Shown here: positions 31,684-40,508 of the stretch, piece after piece | How positions within the stretch are numbered: position 1 is the first letter of the stretch | Layout of the letters: each line of letters opens with the position of its first letter | Assembly: GCA_035532415.1 (NCBI GenBank) | Contig: DATKRB010000023.1 | Coordinates: 1-64,000, forward strand | Source: DATKRB01 sp035532415 | GTDB taxonomy: Bacteria > Actinomycetota > Acidimicrobiia > Acidimicrobiales > RAAP-2 | Length of the DNA: 64,000 bases | Direction of reading: 5' to 3' | The notes under the pieces: generated by a model | The model's database searches: none | What the model was told of the DNA's origin: nothing | The model's input: only the letters and a program-made list of their open reading frames with translations | Made by a program: the position numbers and the translations under genes

Positions 31684-34671
31684 CTACTCGCCGATGAGGT
31701 CGGCGACCCTGTGGGCGGCGCCGGCCGACGAACCGTTCCCCAACCGATCCGGTTGGACGGGAACGGCGGGCGGGAGATCACGCCGTGACCGGATCCCGAG
31801 CTTTCGATAGGCGCGCCGCAGGTGTCCCTCCACGGTCTTCTCGCTGACGAACAGCGCCTTGGCGATCTCGGCGTTCGTGTGGCCCGACACCGCGAGGGTG
31901 ACGACCCGCTGCTCACCCGATGTGAGTGCGTCGGCGCCGGTCAGGGCGATCCTCCGGGGTCGGGCGCCCGTCTGCCGCAGCTCGGCCTCCGCGACCGAGA
32001 CGAGCGGTGCCGCCCCGCACTGGAGCGCCAGATCGGCACCCTGGCGCAAGGAGTCCCTCGCCGCCTCCGTCGATTCGCCCAGCCGGTGCAGGGCCGCCCC
32101 GAGATCGATCAGCGCGGCGGCACGCTCGAGCCGGGCGGGAGCCGCCTCGAGCAGCTTCACCGCATCGCGCAGGAGCGCCGGCCGGTCGGCCAGAGGGGCG
32201 ACCATCGCGGCGGTCCGGAGTGCGGATCCGACGGCCCAGGGCGCCCCGACCAGTCGTGCCCGCTCGAGGTTCTCCTCGGCGAGCCGGATGGCTTCGTCGG
32301 TACGGTGTTGGGCGCGGAAGGCCACCACCGCTCCGGCTCGCCAGCAGGTCACTGCGGGGTTGTCGATCCCGCCTTCCTCGGCATGGTGGCCGGCGAGGAG
32401 CAGGTCGGCCAGCGCCTCGGCCGGGCGGCCCTGGATCGCTCGGAGACGGCCCCGCTGCTCGAGGAGTGCCCGCCCCTCGAGCGTCCAGGGGACGAGGTCC
32501 GACTCGTCACAGGTCCGCAGGAGCGCCTCGGACTCGTCGAGCTGGCCCTGTGCGGAGAGCGAATCGGTCAACGCGGCGATGGCCAACGGCCGCCCGATCC
32601 ACGGGCGCCCCTCGGTCGCCACCAGGGCTCGCCGGGCCTCGGTCTCGGCGTCGCCGAGGGCCCCTTGGATCATGAGCGAGGTGGCCAGCGAGGTCGAGAA
32701 CTCCGCGACGGCCAGGTCGAGCCCGAGCTCGATCGCCGACGACCGGGCGCTGTGGGCGTGCCGGTCCGCCTCCGCGCAGTGCCCGGCCCGCGCCATGGCG
32801 GTCAGGGCCCGGGCCCAGAGCCGAAAGGCCAACGGGTCTCCGTTGGCCAGCTCCTGTGAGGTGATGGCCCGCCGGGTCAGCTCGACCACCTCGTCGGCGG
32901 TGGCCCGGCGGGAACTGGTGGAGCCGACCATCGCGAGGAAGGCGGTCGCCATGCGCTCGACCCTCGACCCGGTGCCCGGGAGGTCACCGAGGAGGGACCC
33001 GACCGCGTCGGCGGACGCCATCATCGTGGAGCTGCCCCGGGAGAGCAGGCCGGCGACCACCTCGAGCTCCACCTTGAGCTCGAGGTGGTCCGGCGGCAGG
33101 CGGGGGATCACCTGCCCCAGGATGGTCAGGGCTTCCTGGGTGTCGGGACTGTCTTGGAATCCCCGAACGAGGAGCAAGGCGACGCGCGCCAACTGCAACG
33201 CGTCCATGCCCTGATCGGCCGCCGCCCTCAGGTGACTGAACGCCGTGGGGAGCCCGAGGGTCGCCTCGGCTCTGGCCAGGTCGAACAGGAGGTCCGGGTT
33301 CGCCCGCGCCGTCGGCATCTCCGCCAGGGCACGGCTCAGGCAGCGCAGGGCGAGCTCGGGAGCGCCCTGCCGGAGGGCGAGGTGACCGGATTGCTGCATC
33401 TGCCTGGCCGCCCATTCGTCGCCGATCGGCTCGGCGGCCAGGAGGTGCGGAGCGATGGTCTGCACCGGAGCGTCGCGGGCGCTCAGGCACTTGGCTGCCC
33501 CGACATGGAGCGCCGTGCGGCGCGCCGGTTCGATGTCGTGGTAGATGGTCGTCCGCACCAGAGGGTGCAGGAACCGGATCGGTCGCTCGCGGTGGAGCAG
33601 GTCGATCACCGCCAATTGGTCGACGATGGCGCTTGCCGTCGAGACGTCGATCTCCGCGAGTTGCGCAGCGACGACGAGGTCGGCCTGTTCCCCGAGCACG
33701 GCCAAGGCGTCGAGGAAGTCGTGGGCGTGCGGAGGCAGGGCCGCGAGCCGGACGAGCACCGACCGGGCAACGTCGGCCGGCGCGACGTTGGCGATCCGGT
33801 CCACCGATTGTGCCGAGGGCCGGAACTCGTCGGGGGGGAACTCGTTGAGCATGGCGAAGAGCAGCCGCGGGTTGCCGCCGGTGGCCCGTTGGCAGGCGCG
33901 GGCGAAGTATTCGTGCGGACGTTCGCCGAAGTGGGCGTTCAGCAGGACGGAGACCGACTCGTAGCCGAGCGGTCCGATCGAGATAACCCGGGTCGACGGC
34001 GTGGTCATGATCCGCTCTATGGGTCCCAGGGGCATTCCCGTCGATCGTGACGGCATCGTCAGGATCATCCGGACCCGGCGCCCCTCGAGGCGCCGGGCCA
34101 GGTAATAGAGCCACTCGCTCGACTCGACGTCCGCCCAACGCGTGTCGTCGACGGCCACCAGCACACCGGTGTCACCGGCGAGGGAGTCGAGGTGGGCATC
34201 GAGCTTGTCGAAGACCGGCGCCGCCGACGGGCGGGTGCCGAGGCTGTTGAGGATCGCCTCCGACGGCACCTGGTTCGCCTCCGCCAGGGCCTCGCGGATC
34301 GATCCGTCCGATCCGGCCGGAGCGGAGCCGAAGAGCTGACGAACCACTCCGAAGGGCGAGTGGGCCTCGACTTCGCTTCCGCTCGCCCACAGGACCCGCC
34401 AACCCTGCTCCGCCGCGTAGCCGTAGGCCGAGCGCAGCATCGCCGTCTTGCCCACCCCGACCCGTCCCTCGATGACGATCGGTGCAGGGGGGAGCGAATT
34501 CGACCCGTCGAACTGGCCGCGCAGCTCGTCGAGGAGGGACTCGCGTTCCATCAGGCGCTCGGTCTGCAACCGCTCGACGAGCACCGCCTGCTCGGATCCG
34601 TCATCCGGCAGAGCGGGCCGTCGGCGGCGTCGATCGGGTCTGCCGGCGCTGTGCGAGAGGATCGAGGTCAC
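31684..34671 (-). CDS. LuxR-family transcriptional regulator with AAA-type ATPase domain (LAL)
   Basis: A 995-residue large ATP-binding regulator of the LuxR family (LAL, MalT-like). Walker A is GRVGVGKTAM near residue 70, and the Walker B region VAVDDTRWADVESSEWL lies near residue 171. A long TPR-like helical region fills residues 350-870. The C-terminal LuxR HTH reads LTSGEQRVVTLAVSGHTNAEI, then SEKTVEGHLRRAYRKLGI. Such proteins integrate a ligand and ATP signal to switch on secondary or stress genes. The GTG at 34671 follows the N-terminal basic stretch. It diverges from the response-regulator pair, suggesting a local regulatory module. Confidence 0.9.
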   Translation of the reverse strand: MTSILSHSAGRPDRRRRRPALPDDGSEQAVLVERLQTERLMERESLLDELRGQFDGSNSLPPAPIVIEGRVGVGKTAMLRSAYGYAAEQGWRVLWASGSEVEAHSPFGVVRQLFGSAPAGSDGSIREALAEANQVPSEAILNSLGTRPSAAPVFDKLDAHLDSLAGDTGVLVAVDDTRWADVESSEWLYYLARRLEGRRVRMILTMPSRSTGMPLGPIERIMTTPSTRVISIGPLGYESVSVLLNAHFGERPHEYFARACQRATGGNPRLLFAMLNEFPPDEFRPSAQSVDRIANVAPADVARSVLVRLAALPPHAHDFLDALAVLGEQADLVVAAQLAEIDVSTASAIVDQLAVIDLLHRERPIRFLHPLVRTTIYHDIEPARRTALHVGAAKCLSARDAPVQTIAPHLLAAEPIGDEWAARQMQQSGHLALRQGAPELALRCLSRALAEMPTARANPDLLFDLARAEATLGLPTAFSHLRAAADQGMDALQLARVALLLVRGFQDSPDTQEALTILGQVIPRLPPDHLELKVELEVVAGLLSRGSSTMMASADAVGSLLGDLPGTGSRVERMATAFLAMVGSTSSRRATADEVVELTRRAITSQELANGDPLAFRLWARALTAMARAGHCAEADRHAHSARSSAIELGLDLAVAEFSTSLATSLMIQGALGDAETEARRALVATEGRPWIGRPLAIAALTDSLSAQGQLDESEALLRTCDESDLVPWTLEGRALLEQRGRLRAIQGRPAEALADLLLAGHHAEEGGIDNPAVTCWRAGAVVAFRAQHRTDEAIRLAEENLERARLVGAPWAVGSALRTAAMVAPLADRPALLRDAVKLLEAAPARLERAAALIDLGAALHRLGESTEAARDSLRQGADLALQCGAAPLVSVAEAELRQTGARPRRIALTGADALTSGEQRVVTLAVSGHTNAEIAKALFVSEKTVEGHLRRAYRKLGIRSRRDLPPAVPVQPDRLGNGSSAGAAHRVADLIGE

Positions 34672-35285
34672 GTGGTCGATGCCCTCGCTCTGTCGTCAAC
34701 CGGTCTCAGGGCGGGGTGGACCGCCGCGCAGCGGGGAGCGGTCGCACGCGGGGCGGCCGCCGACAACACGGCACCGGTAGCCGGGAAAGGGGGACCGGTG
34801 GCGATTGCCAATCGTGTGTCGGATTGCTCGGGCTGGGGATCGTGCTTCTCCATCGTCCTTCTCCGCCGAGCCGAGTGTACCTGTCGCCTCTTGGTTTTGG
34901 AAACGAGCCGGCAACCGCCGGTCCCGTGGCGGTGATCGGGAGGCGAGTCGCGGTCGGCCCGAAAGAACCAGTTCAGGAGCTTGGCAACCCGAAGGGCCGC
35001 CGTGCGGGGAAGGGGGTGCCCGCCGAAGCCGGCCAGCCTCGGCCACTGTTGCCGCCAGGCCTCAATTTGTAGGGTTGTCCTTTCAAATCCTAAAGGTCGA
35101 GGGTCGTTCTTTGAGGGGGTGTCGAGGTTCTGCGATCGATATCCCGCTCCAAATCCTGGGGTGTGCAGGGATTCGCCGCGGCCTTATCGTTTCCTACGAC
35201 CAATGACGTAGGCGTGTCGCCGAGGGTCACGGTCAGCGGACGCCAGGCCGGTTGCCGGCCGAGATCGAGCAGGAGAGGGAGGGAC
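34672..35285. promoter_or_regulatory. 614-bp divergent regulatory region (possible structured RNA and direct repeats)
   Basis: No gene is evident. It must carry promoters for the LAL regulator leftward and the response-regulator pair rightward. At 34930-35065 the sequence is unusually structured: TTGGCAACCC then CCGCCGTGCGG then GGGGAAGGGGGTGCCC, with CGGCCACTG further on. At 35071 and 35100 two similar blocks, AGGGTTGTCCTTT and AGGGTCGTTCTTT, form direct repeats 29 bp apart. CAAATCCT occurs at 35084 and 35150. These may be binding sites for the adjacent LuxR proteins. Confidence 0.5.
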
Positions 35286-35960
35286 GTGCAGATCAACATC
35301 TGTGACGGGCACTCGATGTTCAGCGAAGCGCTGTCGTCGCTCCTCGCGAAGCGCGGTCATCGGGTGCTGGCCCGGATCTCCGCGCCGGACGAGGCCTTCG
35401 ACATCCCTGGCGCCGAGGAAGCGGACGTGTGGCTGACCGAGCTCGAGTTCCCCGGGTGTGACGGGGCTGCCGCCGTGCGCCGGCTCCGGTCGTCGACCCC
35501 CGGCATCCCGATCGTGGTCTTCACCTCGCGAAACGACCTGACCGCCTTGAGCGAGGTGTTGGAGGCCGGCGCCGACGGGGTCGCCCTCAAGTCCGAAGGT
35601 ATCGATGAGGTCGAGCGTCTGCTCCGCCGGGTCTGTGCCCTGCCCGTCAGGACCCCGAACGGACCCACGGCGGACAAGGCCTGGTCGCAGCGGGCCCGGA
35701 CGTCCCCGAAGCGCCAGGGGAAGCGGTCGAGCACACAGGCCCTCACCGGCAAGGAACGCGAGGTCATGTCCCACCTGGCCAGGGGCGAGAGCACTGCCGC
35801 GGTGGCGGGCGAGCTCGGGATCAGGGTCTCGACGGTCCGGACCCATCTGCAGCACCTTTACGTGAAGCTCGACGTCCATTCGCGCCTCGAGCTCGTCGCC
35901 TTCGGGGTGCGTCACGGCATGGTGCGGGTGGACGGGGCATCCGAGGTGATGTCGGCATGA
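35286..35960 (+). CDS. LuxR-type response-regulator-like protein with altered receiver (Glu at phosphosite)
   Basis: A 224-residue protein with an N-terminal receiver-like domain (residues 1-120) and a C-terminal LuxR HTH (LTGKEREVMSHLARGEST, then ISTVRTHLQHLYVKLDVHS). The receiver keeps Lys in GADGVALK, and Asp7 of the acidic pair. The phosphoacceptor position holds Glu52 (VWLTELEFPG) in place of Asp, so it cannot be phosphorylated in the usual way and may be constitutively active or ligand-controlled. GTG 35286 has an excellent AGGAGAGGGAGG site. It overlaps the next gene by four bases. No histidine kinase gene lies nearby. Confidence 0.85.
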   Translation: MQINICDGHSMFSEALSSLLAKRGHRVLARISAPDEAFDIPGAEEADVWLTELEFPGCDGAAAVRRLRSSTPGIPIVVFTSRNDLTALSEVLEAGADGVALKSEGIDEVERLLRRVCALPVRTPNGPTADKAWSQRARTSPKRQGKRSSTQALTGKEREVMSHLARGESTAAVAGELGIRVSTVRTHLQHLYVKLDVHSRLELVAFGVRHGMVRVDGASEVMSA

Positions 35961-36658
35961 ACCGCTCGCTCCAGACCGATGATCGAGCGGCTGTACGGAC
36001 GGTGGCCGTGGCCGAGACGGCCGTGGCGATCGTGGACCATCAACCGGTGCTCTGCGAGTCCCTGTCCGTGTGCTTGTCGAGCGAGCCCGATCTGCGCGTG
36101 GTGGGCTCGACCTCCACGCGCAGTCAGCTTGGCGGTCTTGTCGCGACGGCCCGGCCGGACGTTCTCGTTTATGACTCGGAGTTCGACGGCTCCGACTCGC
36201 TCAGGACGCTGCGGGGGGTCCTGTCGATGCCGTCGCCTCCGGCCATCGTCATGCTGATCGGCGACGGGGCGGTGATGTCGGGTGCCTCGGCAATCGAGGA
36301 AGGCGTGCTGGGTCTGGTGTTGAAGGTCGCCCCGGTGAAGGAGCTGGTGGACGCCGTCCGGCTGGCGGCCAAGGGGCAGATGTGGGTGTCCCCGCCACTG
36401 TTGACCGGCCTGCTGTCGGTCCGCCTCGGCACCGGCCGGCGCGGGGCGAAGGACCGGCTGTCGGCCCTCACCAGGCGCGAGCTGCAGGTGCTCGATCTCC
36501 TGGTGGAAGGGCTGGGGCACCGAGCGATCGCCCAGCGGCTCCAGGTGTCGGCCAACACCGTTCGCACCCACAGCCAGAACCTTCAGAGGAAGCTCGACGT
36601 GCATTCGGCTCTGGCCGCGGTCGCCATCGCGCTCGAGGCCGGGATCCGCCCGGCCTGA
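35957..36658 (+). CDS. LuxR-family response regulator
   Basis: A 233-residue NarL/FixJ-type regulator. The receiver has Asp73 (VLVYDSEFDG) in the phosphoacceptor position and Lys in VLGLVLK, though only one acidic residue (Asp27) is clear in the N-terminal pocket. The HTH (LTRRELQVLDLLVEGLGHRA, NTVRTHSQNLQRKLDVHS) is complete. Its ATG overlaps the preceding regulator's stop in ATGA, so the two are made together and might heterodimerise. The preceding twin is not phosphorylatable. Confidence 0.88.
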   Translation: MNRSLQTDDRAAVRTVAVAETAVAIVDHQPVLCESLSVCLSSEPDLRVVGSTSTRSQLGGLVATARPDVLVYDSEFDGSDSLRTLRGVLSMPSPPAIVMLIGDGAVMSGASAIEEGVLGLVLKVAPVKELVDAVRLAAKGQMWVSPPLLTGLLSVRLGTGRRGAKDRLSALTRRELQVLDLLVEGLGHRAIAQRLQVSANTVRTHSQNLQRKLDVHSALAAVAIALEAGIRPA

Positions 36659-36704
36659 GGAGCTCGCCGGCGGTTCCCGTCACCTCTCGGATGGAGGCTC
36701 CGTC

Positions 36705-37028
36705 CTACGCACCTCCGCCGAGGTCGACCACGTCGTAGGACCACAGCTCGCTGTGCGAGGCGACCGGCTGGTCCCCGGGGCCCGGATCCGAGGCTCCCCG
36801 GTGTCCGTGGGCGAAGGCCGGCGAGCTCGTCCATGCCCTGAACGAAGCCTCGTCCCGCCAGCGGGTCACCACCAACCAGGTGCTCCGGTCGTCCGAAGGA
36901 CGCAGGAGCTCGAAGCCCTCGAACCCCGGGGCCCCGTCGACCGCACCCGCCCGCCGGGCGAAGCGGACGGCGAGCTCGTCGCCCGATCCGGGTGAAACGT
37001 CGATGGCATTGATGCGGATGACGGTCAT
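36705..37028 (-). CDS. Antibiotic biosynthesis monooxygenase (ABM)-type protein
   Basis: A 107-residue dimeric alpha-beta barrel protein. The ABM pattern is VIRINAIDVSPGSGDEL at the N-terminus, then PGFEGFELLRPSDDRSTWLVVTRW and a Trp-rich helix (RDEASFRAWTSSPAF). Homologues range from cofactor-free monooxygenases to heme-degrading IsdG/HmoA-type enzymes; this sequence's HGHRG-containing C-terminus resembles the HmoA/MhuD style, but I would not assign it. ATG 37028 follows GGGAG. It converges with the response-regulator pair. Confidence 0.8.
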   Translation of the reverse strand: MTVIRINAIDVSPGSGDELAVRFARRAGAVDGAPGFEGFELLRPSDDRSTWLVVTRWRDEASFRAWTSSPAFAHGHRGASDPGPGDQPVASHSELWSYDVVDLGGGA

Positions 37029-37166
37029 GGCTCCCATCCTGCCATCGCTCAGGTCCGGACCGGGACGCGGATCGGGGCACGGGGCGATCCCGGGCCACCG
37101 CGCCGGTAGGGTCGGCGTCCGGGATCGGCTCCGGGACCGGGGCCCGGACGGCGCGGTGGCCACGAT

Positions 37167-37700
37167 ATGGCGAGACAGGTCGAAGAGCTCCTATTCGTCC
37201 CCGGCGCGCCGGCGGTGGTGCTCGCCCGCATGGACCTGCTCGCCGAGGCGGGCGACGGCTGGGTCAATCTCGTGCCGGTGGTGGAGGAGCCCGAGGGGGA
37301 TGAGGCCGGCGGGGCGGATCGCCCGGTACCACGGTTGGGGTTCTCGGCGATGTTCGGCGGTGGGCCGGCGCCCCGGGTGCCGATGTGCACGTGGGTGCCA
37401 CCCGCCCGCGGCCGCCGGGCCGCGGGCGTCACCGTCGGGATCATGCATGCACGCGGCCGCCGGGCGGTGCAGCAGCTCGGGGAGCTCGGGGTGGGGCTCC
37501 CCGTCTCGTGGCGAGTGCAACAGGACCACCAGCGCCGGGGCCTGGTGGTCCGGGCCGCTCCCGAGACCGAGCACGCCGAGGTCCTGGGCTGGGCCTGTCG
37601 GGCCGGCTCGGCCCTGTGCCTCGGGGCGGCCACCGGTGAGTGGCGGGCGATCGTCCACCTCCCCACGGCGGGCCAGCGCGGGGAGGTGGCGAGGGAATAG
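37167..37700 (+). CDS. Conserved hypothetical protein upstream of lon
   Basis: A 177-residue protein I do not recognise. It begins MARQVEELLFVPGAPAVV, has a central Arg/Gly-rich stretch near residues 80-105 and a C-terminal ETEHAEVLGWACRAGSALCLG. No signal peptide, membrane segment or catalytic motif is visible. It lies between the divergent ABM gene (138 bp) and lon (70 bp) and could share the lon promoter. ATG 37167 is preceded by no strong ribosome-binding site, and the N-terminus reads like a real protein start. Confidence 0.55.
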   Translation: MARQVEELLFVPGAPAVVLARMDLLAEAGDGWVNLVPVVEEPEGDEAGGADRPVPRLGFSAMFGGGPAPRVPMCTWVPPARGRRAAGVTVGIMHARGRRAVQQLGELGVGLPVSWRVQQDHQRRGLVVRAAPETEHAEVLGWACRAGSALCLGAATGEWRAIVHLPTAGQRGEVARE

Positions 37701-37770
37701 GCCCGCCATCTCCCGGCGTTCACCATTACGTGATTACACCGTTTGGGATCACAGGTGGATCGGAGGAAGC

Positions 37771-40182
37771 GTGACCAGCCAGAGCTTGACCTTGCCGTTG
37801 TTGCCGTTGAAGTCGGGCGTCGTTCTGCCCGGCATGGTCTTCACCCTGGCGCTCGAGTCCGACGAGGCGAAGGCGGCGGCCGAGGCCGCCGGCGACGCGG
37901 GCGGTCGGATCCTGATCGTCCCCCACGTGGACGGGCGGTACGGGAACGTCGGGGTGGTGGCCGAGGTGACCGAGCAGGGGCAGCTCCCCGGCGGGCAGCG
38001 CGCCGTCCTCGTCCGTGGGGACCAGCGGGCCGTCATCGGCACCGGGGTGCCCGGTACGGGCGAGGCGCTCTGGGTGGAGGCCGAGGCCGTCGAAGAGCCG
38101 CCGGCGGGGGCGGAAGCACAGGAGCTGGCCCGAGAGTACCGGGCCGTGCTCGAGAACATCCTCCTCGGACGCGGTGCAGGCCGAGTGGCCGCCCAACTCC
38201 GCGAGGTCACCGAGCCCGGCCGTCTGGCCGACGTGGCCGGGTACTCGCCCGACCTCTCGCTCGGGCAGAAGGTGGAGGTGCTCGAGACCCTCGATGTGGT
38301 GGCGCGCCTCCGGCTCGTCCTCGGGTGGGCCCGCGAGACCCTCGCCGACATCGCTCTGCGCGAGCGGATCAAGACGGATGTGGAGGAGGGGATGGAGCAG
38401 ACCCAGCGCGAGTTCCTCCTCCGGCGCCAGCTCGAGGCGATCCGGAGGGAGCTGGGGCAGATCGGGGACGCGGGCGATGGGGATCCCGGTGATTACCGCA
38501 CCAAGTTGGAGGAACGGCAGTTGCCGGACCACGTGCGCTCGGCCGTGGTGCGAGAGGTCGACCGGCTCGAGCGGATCAGCGAGCAGAGCCCCGAGAACGG
38601 ATGGATCCGGACGTGGCTCGATACCGTGCTCGAGCTCCCGTGGGGGACCGAGTCGGAGGACCGTCTCGACGTCGACGAGGCGGCGCGCATACTCGACGAG
38701 GACCACGACGGCCTCGAGGACGTGAAGGACCGGATCATCGAGCACCTCGCGGTCCGCAAGCTCCGGACGGAACGGGGTCTTCGGTCGGTGGACGGGAGGG
38801 GTGCGGGGGCGATCATCGCGCTCGTGGGCCCGCCGGGGGTCGGGAAGACCTCTCTCGGCGAGTCGGTCGCGCGCGCCCTGGGTCGCAAGTTCGTCCGGGT
38901 CGCGCTGGGGGGCGTCCGCGACGAGGCGGAGATCCGGGGCCACCGTCGCACCTACGTGGGCGCTCAGCCGGGCCGGCTCGTCCGCGCCATCCGTGAAGCC
39001 GGGACGATGAACCCGGTCGTGCTGCTCGACGAGGTGGACAAGCTCGGAGCCGACTATCGGGGCGACCCGTCGTCGGCCCTGCTCGAGGTGCTCGACCCGG
39101 CGCAGAACCACACGTTCCGTGACCATTACCTCGAGGTCGAGCTCGATCTCTCCAACGTGTTGTTCATCGCCACCGCCAACATCGTCGACACCGTCCCGGG
39201 CCCGTTGTTGGACCGGATGGAGGTGGTCCGGCTCGATGGGTACACCGAGGCGGAGAAGGTGGCCATCGCCCGTCACCATCTCCTGGGGCGGCAGCTCGAG
39301 CGGGCAGCGCTCCGGCCCGACGAGGTGCAGGTGAGCGACGAGGCCCTTCAGGTGATCGTCGCCGACTACACCCGTGAGGCCGGCGTCCGATCGCTCGAGC
39401 GCGAGCTCGGTCGGCTGATGCGGAAGGTCGCCACGAAGCTGGCGGCCGGCGAGCAGCCGGCTCCGGTCGTCGTCGGCCGAGACGAGGTGCGGACCTGGCT
39501 CGGGCGTCCGAAATTCTTCGCCGAGCCGGCCGAGCGCACCTCGGTGCCCGGCGTGGTCACCGGTCTGGCGGTCACCGGCGCCGGCGGTGACGTGCTGTCC
39601 GTGGAGGCCAGCGTGGCCGAGGGGCCCGAGGGCCTGACCCTGACCGGTCAGCTGGGCGACGTCATGAAGGAGTCGGCGGAGATCGCCCTCTCCTACGTCC
39701 GCAGCCACGCGGGAGAGTTGGGCATCGCTCCCGAGGCGTTCCGGGGAAGGCGGTTCCACGTGCACGTGCCGGCCGGGGCGGTGCCCAAGGACGGCCCTTC
39801 GGCCGGGGTGACCATGACGACGGCTCTGGTCAGCCTCTTGCGGGGCGTGCCGGCTCGACCCACGGTCGCCATGACCGGCGAGGTCACCCTGCAGGGTCGG
39901 GTCCTCCCGATCGGGGGCGTGCGCCAGAAAGTGCTGGCCGCCCATCGGGCAGGTCTCACCGAGGTCGTCCTGCCGGGGCGCAACGGCCAGGATCTCGAGG
40001 ACGTCCCCGAGGAGGTCCGGAGCCGGATGACGTTCCATCTGGCCGACCGGGTGGCCGACGTGCTGGCGGCCGCGATCGACGGTCACGGCGCGGGCGCGGT
40101 CGACGAGGTGCACCGGCCACCGGGAACCATCCCCGGGTCGGAGACCTACGACGGCCACGACGAGCTGCCGGCCGTAGCCTGA
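37771..40182 (+). CDS. lon: ATP-dependent protease Lon
   Basis: An 803-residue LonA protease that degrades damaged and regulatory proteins in the cytosol. The N-terminal substrate domain starts PLLPLKSGVVLPGMVF. The AAA module has Walker A GPPGVGKTSLGESVA near residue 353 and Walker B VVLLDEVDKLG near residue 419. The protease domain carries the catalytic dyad Ser677 (PKDGPSAG) and Lys720 (GGVRQKVLAAHRAG). GTG 37771 follows CGGAGGAAGC; earlier in-frame codons are in unrelated sequence. A direct repeat ATTACGTGATTAC lies about 45 bases upstream in the promoter region. Confidence 0.96.
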   Translation: MTSQSLTLPLLPLKSGVVLPGMVFTLALESDEAKAAAEAAGDAGGRILIVPHVDGRYGNVGVVAEVTEQGQLPGGQRAVLVRGDQRAVIGTGVPGTGEALWVEAEAVEEPPAGAEAQELAREYRAVLENILLGRGAGRVAAQLREVTEPGRLADVAGYSPDLSLGQKVEVLETLDVVARLRLVLGWARETLADIALRERIKTDVEEGMEQTQREFLLRRQLEAIRRELGQIGDAGDGDPGDYRTKLEERQLPDHVRSAVVREVDRLERISEQSPENGWIRTWLDTVLELPWGTESEDRLDVDEAARILDEDHDGLEDVKDRIIEHLAVRKLRTERGLRSVDGRGAGAIIALVGPPGVGKTSLGESVARALGRKFVRVALGGVRDEAEIRGHRRTYVGAQPGRLVRAIREAGTMNPVVLLDEVDKLGADYRGDPSSALLEVLDPAQNHTFRDHYLEVELDLSNVLFIATANIVDTVPGPLLDRMEVVRLDGYTEAEKVAIARHHLLGRQLERAALRPDEVQVSDEALQVIVADYTREAGVRSLERELGRLMRKVATKLAAGEQPAPVVVGRDEVRTWLGRPKFFAEPAERTSVPGVVTGLAVTGAGGDVLSVEASVAEGPEGLTLTGQLGDVMKESAEIALSYVRSHAGELGIAPEAFRGRRFHVHVPAGAVPKDGPSAGVTMTTALVSLLRGVPARPTVAMTGEVTLQGRVLPIGGVRQKVLAAHRAGLTEVVLPGRNGQDLEDVPEEVRSRMTFHLADRVADVLAAAIDGHGAGAVDEVHRPPGTIPGSETYDGHDELPAVA

Positions 40183-40235
40183 CGGGACGACCCGCCGGGC
40201 AGCCACCGCCCGTGAGCGGAGAGGAGATGAGTCCG

Positions 40236-40478
40236 ATGGACGACAGCGACATCATCAGACGGATCGGTGATCTGGCCGATGAGGAGCGGCGGCTCGAGGA
40301 GCTCCACGCCGGCGAGGGCCTGTCCGAGGACGAGCACGCCACGTTGCGCCGGCTCGAGGTGACCCTCGACCGCCTCTGGGACCTGCTCCGTCAGCGTCGC
40401 GCCCTCCGGGATACGGGCAAGGATCCCGGACTGGCCTCGGAGCGGCCGGGCGACACCGTCGAGCGGTACCTTCAGTAG
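40236..40478 (+). CDS. DUF2630 family protein
   Basis: An 80-residue DUF2630 protein, a small actinobacterial family of unknown function. It begins MDDSDIIRRIGDLADEERRLEEL and has the characteristic LRRLEVTLDRLWDLLRQRRALRD and C-terminal VERYLQ. It is predicted to be helical. ATG 40236 is supported by a GAGGAG site nine bases upstream; earlier starts at 40227 and 40212 are in frame. It converges on galE and lies 54 bp after lon, so it could be cotranscribed with it. Confidence 0.85.
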   Translation: MDDSDIIRRIGDLADEERRLEELHAGEGLSEDEHATLRRLEVTLDRLWDLLRQRRALRDTGKDPGLASERPGDTVERYLQ

Positions 40479-40508
40479 CCGAGCACAGCCCTCGGTCGAC
40501 CGCCTCCC

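Noticed and set aside
34660..35060. Cobalamin or SAM riboswitch as a firm call
   Set aside because: Only fragments of each consensus are present and the downstream genes do not fit; kept as an open candidate in the findings.
36880..37770. Possible N-terminal extension of Lon
   Set aside because: The extra frame overlaps the gene at 37167 and has no Lon-like sequence; GTG 37771 has a strong ribosome-binding site.
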